From Aporrectodea caliginosa (lineage: Eukaryota; Annelida; Clitellata; Crassiclitellata; Lumbricidae), in the NCBI GenBank assembly GCA_020284085.1, contig JACEVL010000204.1, positions 938,501 to 1,002,500 of the forward strand: 64,000 nucleotides of DNA, read 5' to 3'. Under the pieces are notes generated by a model, which was not told the origin of the DNA, did not search any database, and saw only the letters and a list, made by a program, of their open reading frames with translations. Both the position numbers and the translations under genes were made by a program. Positions within the stretch are counted from its first letter, which is position 1. Each line of letters opens with the position of its first letter. Positions 27,601 to 39,600 of the stretch are shown here, piece by piece.

Positions 27601-30600
27601 ATTATTCATGATAAAATTATAGCAATAGTAACTCTCATCATGATTAAAGATCCAAAGAAAGCAAACATCAAGACATAACATCCTCCCTCTTCGCTTGCAT
27701 CTCACCAATAGCAGTTTAGCAGAGATTTATTCGCAAACATTAAGAAACATTGAAATTCTGGCACAGAGACAAAAATGGTAACTGGTTTTATTATCTTCAT
27801 TTCTTCTCAACTGGTCAAGTACGTCAAAAATTACACTTACATGGCAAACGTGCTTTCACGAAAGAAATTAAAACAAATTTCAAAAGCAAATTATTGATGA
27901 AGACTTTCTATAAAATGATTCAAACCTTTCATATTTATGTATCTGATCTTCATTATATGTCAGTTGACGTCTGCGATCTCTTGCAAACTGATCATAAGTT
28001 GATTTAGCAAGTTTAATGTTGAAGATTACTTTGGTTTCACTGAAAACAAACACCAGATTTATCTGCAAGATTAAACCCTCTACAACTATATTTGGAAGCA
28101 CAGGAAAGGGTTTCTGGTGGGAAATTATGGGTGACTGAGGTAGTGACACTGGAGGTGCAGAAGAAAGTTTGACATTGAAATAAACAATACTATGCTGGAA
28201 TTCTATTAGAAAACAAATCTTACTACTGTAAAGACAATTCTGACACAACATCACAATGGAATTGAATCTCATATTTGATGGGGAATCTGTAGAATGGAAA
28301 GCTCTCTATGGCTTTCACTTCTTTTGCTGATGACAGCTAATGCCATTGTTTGAAGCTTCATCAGAGGAAGTTCAGGAAGCTAGACTAGTCAGCCACAGCA
28401 GAAATACATTAGGATGATGATTGATGAGAGACTGGCAACTGCAAGGTACAACATGTAGTAGAAGCATCCTAAGAAAATAGGATTTTTAAACAAAAGTTTT
28501 GTATCTGATTGTTTACTTTTCTGAATGTCAGATAGTTTTATTAAATAAATTTCAAATAAATGATGAACAAAAATTTTGATGGTAGTAGTTCTTCACAGCT
28601 AACAATAAAGATGCTATTATTTGTAACCACTTAAGTTCATCAAATCCTACATTCGGATTTGAAATTCTGACCAGCCTCAGCACTGTTGGTCATCTTCTAT
28701 TCAATTGGCAAACACTTAAAACTTATTCACTTATTCAGAGCATTTATATAGTGCCTCTTCAGATGTCTACTCAGAGACGTTTCCAGCTCATCCCTGGTGA
28801 AAGAGAACAGTTCTTTTCTCTATAAATATAACTTACTTATCCACGCCATTCAGTTGGTCAACAAATCAATCCAAACAAAACCGTTGTTTAAAATCCTACA
28901 TTCTTAGTCCAACCACACAATTTTCCTTTTTACAGCAGTCTAATTAAGATTTGCAATTCGCTGGCCCAGTTAGCTACATTGGTTAGAGTGTAGGCTGTGT
29001 CCCATGCTTATTTAAGATATAAATCTCGGGCTAGCATGGTCCGTTCTCGGGGACCTTGAATAGTGTGGCACCCATTCAAACAGGCATTGGTGTCGAAGGA
29101 TCTCATCCGATTATTTAATTGAAAAATGAGCAGGGTCAAGGCCATATAGTCGCTATATAGGAATGTGTACATTTACATTTAAACGGCATAAACAGCAGCA
29201 GTTGAAACAGCTGTAGTAGTAAAATGGCCTGTAACTGGGACATCACAGTCAGTAAGATGGAAGGAGGACACCTTCAACAAAGTGGCGGCCTGAGTTAATC
29301 TTTGAACACTTATATACTTGAAAAAGACTACAGATATAAAAGAAGTCTGAGTAGGACTGTATGTCAAAGTCAAAACTCCAAGGACATTATACAACGAAGA
29401 TAAGTCAAGGCAGACTATCAGCATCAGCATCACACAGAGCCAAATGTGTGTACCTGAACAGTTCAGAGCACCTTAAAACCTCTCAAAAGGATTTCTTTTA
29501 GCCTAACAGACTGAAAAAGTTCATCTGTACAGCAATGTTCACAAACTTAGAAAACAGTTCCACTAACAGTGTCACTCAGACATGCTGAGAGCACCCAACA
29601 CACCCAAGAACTCAGCACTTGAATTAAGATGCAGTGTATATGGACATTTCATGCCCATGCCTCTGTGGTTTCCAGAAAGGCAAGAACTTCAAGGAAAGCC
29701 ACATGGAACAGAAATGAAGACAAAAAATTGACAGCAAATATAACCAACAGAGAAAGTGACATACCATCGGCCGTCTTCACATCCCTTCTTGTCAGCCATC
29801 ACGTTTATCTGATCAGATAGCTGTAGTAGCCTATCAATTAATTTTTGCTGTTCTTCCGTTTCACGTACTTTTGTTGAAACCTCTCCAAAGATCGCATGCC
29901 AGTCCATCTCTATATATGACACTTCCTCTGCTTCCCTTTTGTCACTTCTAATATCTTTCTCTGATTTATCCGTACCGTAACGATCAGAAATTTGCTGTTT
30001 TATTTCACTCAGTTTCTTTGTCATTATATTGCCAAGCACATAAACATTAAATTTTACTATTCGAAAGTTTGACTCTAATTCCATACGTGTAGTTTCGAAG
30101 CCTTTAACCTTAGAAGCCAGAATTGCTCTGAAATAAAACAATTCAACACAAAATCTGTTTTGTAATTACAATTTGGAACAATTATTATGAAATTCAAATG
30201 ATTAAAGAATAAATTCAATCTTCTCTACTCTAATCAGCACCATTATTGCAATGCACAAGGTATAAGTCAGTGACGTCAGATGAAAACGTGCAGCATTGTA
30301 GAAGAATGCTCTTCTTTGAGGCAGAGAAGTTTGCCATTCACAAGTCTGGGGCATTAATTCAGTGCTGAAGAAAGTTCAACTGTCTAAAATCACTATTTGA
30401 TAAGCTTAAACAAGTCAAGCTAGCAAATAGTTGCAAGGTGCCTAAAATATAATTATACACAAAAATTGTGTAGCACTCATTAATAACCTCTTTAGTCTGC
30501 CTAAAATGTCCTAACTTCTTAAGTTTACCTAAAATGTCATAACTTCCGGTGTCTCCCTAAAAAGCTGTGCATATATCACCCCAAAATCGGAGTGAGAACA

Positions 30601-33600
30601 AAGGTAGAAACTATTAAAAAAACTGCAATAAATGAGAGACACTGTCAGAGGAAAGGATTCACTTGTTGTTTAGTAGAAATGCCAGAAATTGCAATTTTTA
30701 CTAAGGTCATGATTTGGATGCTGTGGTTTTTGACCCCAATGAATGCATCTGCATATCATTTTAGTACAAACTGCATTACTCCACAAGACATACAAGACCA
30801 AATTCTGCTATTAAAGACACTGATTTTAATTTTTAAATGACATCTCCCTAAAATTAAAATTTACATAAAAAATACAAAACTTTCAAAAATTTCGGACCAG
30901 TAGTTCTCAAATTCACAATCTGTTTCACATAAGTATCTGCTAATGGAAAATGCTTGTACATCAACTTGCAATAAGTGGTCCCACTCTCCACCACTGTCAA
31001 AAAAGATGAGTTTGTAAGTTTTAGCTTGGATAAACAGGCAAGTAATTCAATTAATATGGTAATAAAACTGCACTACCTTTTCATGTACTAAATTTGTAGT
31101 GCATCGTAACAGACAGAATCAAAATGTTAAAAAATTTCAACGTACACCAGTCGCTGTTGGCATCTTAACGTATTTTGTTGAATTCTTGAGAAGAAAATGA
31201 CGACAGCTTGCAACCGAAGGAAATAAGCACAGACATCTCGTGACCACGTGGCATCTGCAATTAGGTTCTTATCTGCTGGAGTATTCGGAGGATGGGCTGT
31301 CATGACAGAAAAAAACAACAACTGTTTACAAATTAAATCCAGTGGGTACAGGGGCGGCGCCAGGGGTCTGGGGGGGGGGCTAAGCCTCCCTAACTGCGGC
31401 TCAGCCCCCAAAAGTGGGAAATCACTGCAAATCACAGGGAGGAGGGGACAAAAACGAAGGTTTTTGGAGCTTTAGCCCCCCCAAACCTGAAATCCTGGTG
31501 CCGGCACGGAGTGGGTAATTGAGTACCACCGTTTCATACATAGTCTTTCATAAATCAGACCACAAAAAGTCCAGTCAGGTTCTTGTTTAAGCTGCCAGAA
31601 GCAGCAGCTAGCTGCAAGCCTAGCAGGGTAAGTACAGTTCAAGAGCACGTGAACTTAATATAGCTGTACATGTCTCCACTCCCACACTTCGAAGCAGCTG
31701 TATCAGAGACAAGTTATGGTACTTGTGCCCTTGACTGCCACATCCAGTCTACTTAACACCAGCAGGAGCTTAGCTGCTCTGTTAGGTGACAACAACTGTA
31801 TGTACCCATATGATTCACAGTCTATTGCAGACATGCCCTGCTTTGAAATAATGTCTGGACAAAGTAGATAATAATGTAGTCAGAAACAACTACTGTCCGG
31901 TATGAAATCATGATCACTTTTGCCAACCAAAGAGCAATGTGGCCTTTCAAAGTAACTGGACAACATATTTGTTTGCTATCTGGCTACAGTTCATATGCAT
32001 TACATCAGACAGCCTCTGTCTTCGAGCTCACTAGCCATCCTAAAACTGACACAAATCCTACACTACTGTACTTCAGTATAACCTTATTAAGCCACGTTTC
32101 GTTAACACGCAGTAGTGGTGACTTCAGCTTCCAATGACCACTTGTAATTGGTCTGCACTGTTTACTGTTTTGTCTACTGCGGCATTTTCATTGACACACA
32201 CACATACTCACACACATACAATTACACCTACACACACACACCCAAATACATATGCCAAGACAAGAGATTACTACGAACACTAAATCTTTTGCTCTTGAAC
32301 ACTTTAACGACTAGCTGCTTTGGCTTGCCAGTCACTTTTAGTACACACTTGTCGTTAAAGTGTTAAATCATTTCAGCATGATGACATGAAGATTAAAACT
32401 TACAGCCTGTTTTGTCATCTTACACACCAAAACAAAACCACAGCTAATTCAAAGTTCTGATCTCAAAACCATGTTAACTGTCTGTCACATTTTCTTTCTA
32501 ATACATATCTTGATTCTGAAACTACACAGCTCAACAGAAACTGATCCTAAACAAGATCACGTATACTTACAACAATCCCAAATACAGCCATTTAAAGAAC
32601 ACAAAATAGCAGCAAACAAGTCGTACTTACGAAGAAGAAATCGTACTTACGAAGAAGAAATTCTGGTTCTGCAGCGTCTCGTAGATGAATACCAGATATG
32701 ACGAGCAATATTGGATTATCTAATGTTGTTCTTGGATATAACTGAATAGTGCTATCGGGCGTAACAACTTCTACTAGCAGTTTTTTGTCCAAATAAAAGC
32801 ATTGCTCAGTTACAGAGAATCCTTTCATTTTCTCAACAGCCAACTGTAATTGACTGTATGTGTCACTGGGCTTCAGATATACGTGCAAGTAGACACAAGT
32901 CACTACGCAGAAAACATAAATGACTATAAGCGATTCCAGTTCTTCGCATCTTGGAAAAAATGATTCAAATGTCATCTGTCTCTGAACGTTGTTTTCCAGA
33001 AGACCAGCAATAATGGGCACGACAAAGTCTTTGAAGCCACTGAAAAACAAAAGAAGGAATGGCTAATACTGGAGTTAAATTGCATGAGTAGACATTACAA
33101 CACTCCACCAATGGTTCAGAAGACTCACTGCCATGAGGGCTCAAGAAAAATTAAGCCTCAAGAGCTGCTATAACTGATCTCTAAACCTGCAGTTAGCCTA
33201 GGATAACTGAAGGTTTGCACCACAACTGTAATTTAAGCTATCAATTATTGCAAGGAGCCTACATTTTGCCATAAAAATATCTTCAAAAGAAAACCTCATT
33301 CTATAGCAGTCACCAGTGTTATTTAAGTTTCAATTTACTTTTCAGTTTTAGTTTCAGTTTTAGTTTTGTTTTGACTTTTCAGTTTAGTTTTAGTTTTAGT
33401 TTTCAACTCTTTTCAGTTTTAGTTTCAGTTTTCAAAACTTTTCAGTTTTAATTCAGTTCTTTAAACATTCAGCAGAAGCAATTAAATGTCATTTTTTTAT
33501 TAATGACATTTGTTTGATTAGCAAGAACAACAGATCTTATTAAATTCATGCTTTCATGCTATTGAGCTGCAGTTTTAAGCACTCGCCGCTAACCGTTGCA

Positions 33601-36600
33601 GACATGTCCGCCACTCGGAGTGTTTGCCAAACAGACAAATTAATTCAGTTTTCAACTTTCAAGTTTAGATTTAGTTTTAGTTTTGTACTTTTCAGTTTAG
33701 TTTTAGTTTCAGTTTTCAGAACTTTTCAGTTTTAGTTTTAGTTTCAGTTAACTGAAATAGAACTTTTCAGTTAATAATAAAGTTACTTTCAGTTTTAGTT
33801 AACTTAAATAACACTGGCAGTCACTCCTTGGCTTAACTTAGCAATCATTTGTGGGATTTGTCTAATCTACCCTAATCTAATGACTTTATAGATACAAGTT
33901 GACAAGTGCTTTGATATGTGCCACAGCTTCACAGCACGCACTGTATCAGTAACAGGCACTATGATTAAGATAGTGATTATTGCCCTATATATATATATAT
34001 ATTTTCGTTTATTGAAAAAACAAGTTGTCATACTGCAACGAGGTACAGGCGTTGAGAATTTAAGAAATTTAAAGTTTTAAATCTCACTATAGTTCTTTAA
34101 ACCACAATGCAGGTGCCCACAGCACAAGCAAATCCTACCTGATGGACAAGTCGAAATGCATTAACATTGAGTTATAATTTAGTCATTTTCCATAACTCAA
34201 CTTATTTTGGAAGTCACGCCTTGTTATGCCTGACCAAGCCATATCAGAATTCAAGTCATAATGAAGCATATTATAAAACAGTCTCGACTGATGTGTCTCT
34301 ACAAATAAGTTCAGAGACGTTGTCAGTAGGCTGTCCCAGAAATGATCAGGTACCAAAGCCAGATCAGAAGAGATGATTTTTCAGCATGGAAATCATTTAC
34401 TGTAGCATTCCACTTCAAAAACACGTCTATCTCATGGAAACAAAGATGACAACGTATGATAAATACTAACGATGAAAATGTGCAGGTGTCAGGAAGGCTG
34501 GTGCTTTCTTCAATTTCACTCGAACCCTCTTTCTGAACAGCAGAAATCACACCAGATGACTTTCTTGAAATAATGTGATACCTGAAAATGACAGCAAAAA
34601 TCAATATCTGCAAGAAGCTAGTATTACTAAAAGCAAAAACTTATAAATTACAAAAACTTAAAAGTATCTTTCTGTAAGGCCAACTAAAATAAAATGTAGG
34701 ACTTTGATAAAAATTATGTTTGTAAACATAGTGGAGTATTCTTTGAAGAGGAATAAAGACAAAGACAAGAGCAACAGAAAAATTCACCAAAATTATAGGA
34801 AACGATTTTAGTGCAACTACTGAAGCAAACAGCTTTTCTTAATGAAGCACATTTTAAACTACAAACCTATTTCTTCAGTTGTCACTATTTGAACATTTGG
34901 TTTACCATAACAATGAAAGCAAATAATGAATGACCTCTGCTATTTCCTTGTGTTAACCTGGCCAACTGCATGCGAAAAATGAGTTAGCTGCATGGTCAAC
35001 AGCAAGTCTTTCGTTCTTATATTTTTCCATCTCCAACAGCATGGTTTAACAGGAACAGCGACAAATCTTACATCATTTCTCGATTGCCTCTTCCACCCTG
35101 AACCTGGAAAGGTAGTCGACCCGTTGCCACTTGGTACATCGTAACTCCGATGCTCCAGCGTTCTGCGGAAGACTCAAATTCATCACCATATCGAGTCTTC
35201 TCGATGAAAATACAGCGATACACAGCTGGGTGCTGCAAAGACAATAACATAATAAGTCAGACTGACAACTCATTGCAGTCATATATTGCAAACTCATATG
35301 GTTGTTCCATGTTGCTTGATGGCTGTGTCAGGGTTATCAAATGGTTGGACAGATATCTAGACAAGGCTCTTCTCTGTTTCCTAATTTTATTTTCGTTATT
35401 GTCCATCCCTTCAACTTTCACTTTGTCTACCACGAATCTAACGAGACTCATTTCCTTCCCTCTCAAACAATCCTTCCCTTTCAATCTTTCACCCCTCTAC
35501 CAACAACCTTGCATTGTACCAAAACTCAAAGATCTATACAGGCCTACCAAATTCATAGCAGGCCTGTTAAATTATAATGGTTTCTCAATCAACAAACCCA
35601 TGTACAATCAGATTTGTAAAATAACTAAAATACCGGGTGGCTCATTAAAAACGTCCCCAAACTTTGTTAACCTGGCAAAGATCTAATTCCAGATATCAAA
35701 TTTTAATTTATAACAAATGTTAAGCAATTATTTCTGTGCACCAAATTTCAAGAGAGTACGTTTATTAAGTCACTTGCGGCAGGTTATGACGTCATACTGC
35801 TTACAAACACAAAACTACGTCATTTATTTCGCCGCGAAGTACGAAGTATCTTGATTAAACTTGTCCTCGAAGTAGTAAACATTAAAACATGGTGTTTTCA
35901 AAGATGATCTCGCTGTATTAAGATCATTATTTTGAGGAGAAAATGTCTTTACAGACGAGAAGGATTTCACACTGGAAATACCTCTTAACAGACAGAATAG
36001 CCGCTTTTACGGCTCTAGCAATGAACGAAAGTCTTCTGCACCAGAAAACTTTATCATGAGACTAATCGTTTCTCTAAAAAATTAATGGTATCTGCTGGAG
36101 TTTCGATGCACGGTAAATCAGACATTTTCTTCACAATCCTCAGAAAACCAAAAATGGAGAGTATTACGTCGGCTTGTTACGCGATAACTCATTCCCCAAT
36201 TTCGTGACTTGTCCTGACGACAATTACATCTTTCAACAAGACAGTGCTCCTTCACTGTTGCAGATTGGCTCAGCAATTTCTTCAAGCAAACACCCCTGAT
36301 TTTATCCACAGTGATGCATGGCCACCAAACTCTCCCGATCTAAATCCTCTGGACTACTACAGTATGGAACGCCCAAAACAGCTTGTGTATGCTGGTCGCA
36401 GAAAACCGTTTCTAAATACTGACGAACTTAAGCAGGTAATTGAAGCAAAATGGCTCTATTAGACGACACACAGATACAGAAGTCAATAGGACAGTGGAAA
36501 CAGCGTTTAAGGGTCGTTACAAAGAAGGCGGAGGATCAATTAAACATCTGTTCGCGTAAAATGTCATCATAAACTGTGCAAAATTTTGACCATGGGTCAT

Positions 36601-39600
36601 ACAGTTCTAACAACAATTTCTCTCAAACTGTTGAATATTTTGCGCTAAATTTTGGCTGTGCTGTTCAAATATGAATTACATGTATGATTAGTTTGATGTA
36701 ATATGATTCAATTTACTTTAAAAATTTTTAATTGCCAGGTTAACAAAGTTTGGGAACGTTTTTAATGAGCCACCCGGTATATTAGTTTGGGGTACTAACA
36801 CTGCTGATAGAATCTACAAACCGACCATGGCTCTGACAACTATAATTCACACACAGGCATACACTCGTAGGCACTATACAACATACATACATACAAGCAT
36901 GCACATATGTGTATAATAGACCCTAACCATTATTAGTAAGTCAAGTCACAAAATGAAATCAGTAATTACAGATCAAGATCAACACACAAAACAAACAACA
37001 CTATAAGAATACATCAACCATGAAGTACATGCAATTGTATGAAACCATGTCACTCACCAGATATTCTTCTGTTCCATACAATGCTTTTGATTTATCTTCC
37101 CCCAAAAGTTCACGAGAAGATCCAAAATCTGTGATTTTGTATACAATGCTGAACAACAAACAAAAAAGCACAAACACAATTAAAATGCCAACTAAAACAA
37201 ATCAAATTTCTTAAATGTTTGCATATCCACTGAAACAAATAACCTCTGTGCTACTGATGTAGGCCTCTACTGTGGTCTTGAGGAACCTGGGTCATGGGTT
37301 GCATCAGCTCCTCTCCCAGTAAAGACACTTCCTCACTCCCTGCATCCACGACGATGACCATATTATCCCCAGGCACACAATCTAATGCAAAGATCGTTCC
37401 TAATTGGAATGCTATATTTTATCTAATGCATGTACACCAAAATGCGGATAGGAAGTTGGTTAGACAAAGAATATACTTACTTATTAGTTTTTAAATCCAT
37501 ATAAGAAACTTAGAACTGTAAAGAATTTAACATTAATGCAATCTTGCCTGCCATCTTCTTGTTTGTGGCAGAGAATGTTTCCTGGCTTGATGTCTCGATG
37601 AGTAATTCCATGAAGTCTCAAATAAGACAGACCGGCCGCTTTAAAACACACAAATAATTCATGAAACGCTTCAGCTTGCTTACTTGTGAAAGCCAACCAA
37701 GACTTACTTTACTACTTATTGCTATTATTACAATACTTGTCACAAAAATTCTGGCAGTACCTTGCCTTAAGTATGATTCCAGTTATCAGAAGTATTGTCC
37801 AGTGTGAATGGATCTTAAACTTGTGTGTATTCAGCGAACTATGACAGAGTTTAAGAGATGTGTAATGTAATGTAACTGAACATTTGTATAGCACCCCTTC
37901 AAGATATCTACTCAAATGCGCTCTCTGTGCTAGCCTATATGATGTTAAATGCCATTACGAATGAATATATTACATCAGTTACATCAAGTGGAGGGAGGAG
38001 AAAGAAGGAAAGAAAGTGGGATCTGACATGTGACGAGACTGAGAACAGATAATGGAAACATAACCATGGAGTTGGACTGTTTCAATTACAACTGTGTAGT
38101 TGTAACTAGACAGTTGTTTTCATACAGAGAAGTCAAGAAACCGAACTCACTCTTGACATGACTATAAATTAGTTACTATTAGCACCGCTGATCCCTTGCA
38201 AATTGCATAACTTTACCAGAAAAGCAGTCTTTAATAACATAAAAAGAAGAGCAGTCCCTTAAGCTAACCACAAAAGGCGGCCAATGGTTGGAAAGCTAGC
38301 TACTTTACTTTCTTAGCCTATGCATTTACGGGTGTTAGGCCAGTCCTCTCCCTTGCAGTCTGATCTTCCCACCAGCAGTGCACTCTTTATAGCAGAAGTC
38401 GCTAGGAGCCACAAGTGGTGCACAAATCTTTATGCCAGTAATGATTATACTAATTTGTCAGTTATGTTTTAAAGCATCATATCATAAGCATCAGTTTAAA
38501 CAAATGGCCAGTTGAACATAAAAGGTATTTAGCAAAATTAAAGCCAAATTGTCAGATGTCAGTTACCAAACTGAATGAGGAATATGACATATTCTTCTTC
38601 ACCCAGGCCATGCAGAAACTCCGGTTCTGAGAGGCGTTTCTGAAGACTACCTTCAGAACAGAGCTCCATCACCAGCGCAACGTCTTCCGTTTTTGACTAC
38701 ACAACACAAAGCACAGAACTTGAATGATAGGGTGCTCTTCACAGAAATTGGCACAGACCCTAATAATAACCTAATAGGCAGAAATTAAGGGAAGAATGGA
38801 AAGGAATATGACCAAAGGAAGACCTCAAAATAATTGCTATTGGATTGGATGATGGACAGTTACAGCAGGCTGTAAGAGAGGGTTAACAATGAGATGAATG
38901 GCCTACTTATAGGCAGAGAACCAGAAGCAGGCAGAAATAAAACATAAAATAAAATGGCAATTTTTATGTTGGCCGTTTAAGATGCCTATTAAAATGTATT
39001 ATTAAACTTAAACATATATGCTCAAGTACTGTACAGTAGGTGTCATAGTGGAGCCAGTTACATGGAATGTTATGGATAGCTATTACACCCAGACAATTTA
39101 AGGTTAATTGGCAATAAAAAATATTAGTTAGTATAAAGGAAAATGAATATAAAGTGAAACATAAAGTAAAATTAATGTAAAGTAACAGTATTTAGAGTAA
39201 CAGAAATTTACAGCAACAGTAATGTAGAGTAACAGTACTTTACAAAGACCCAAAACTCAGGACTCTACAGTGAAGCAGCAATTCACTGATGACCAGTAGA
39301 CATTTATGCCAGTAATTTGACCATTGGTCTGGCACAAGAAGGCAAAACAAGTATTTCTGTGCACTTACATCTGTTTCAATCGCAAGAAATGTAACAATAT
39401 TTTTGTGCAGTAATCGTCTCATGAATTCCAGTTCGTTTTCTCGTACTTGTACTTTTGTTCGGCTGCCGGGACTTGCTGAGAATAGCTTTACAGCACAAGC
39501 ATCACCCTTACGCTGTTCAAACAAACAAATAAGAACATTTGTTTAATCCCAGATACATAGCTCGAAGACTAACAGAAGCTGGTCAAGAAGTTTAGACGTC

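Noticed and set aside
35150..35686. 178-codon plus-strand frame
   Set aside because: Its first part is antisense to TBK1-like exon 6 and its end runs into the mariner inverted repeat; no domain.
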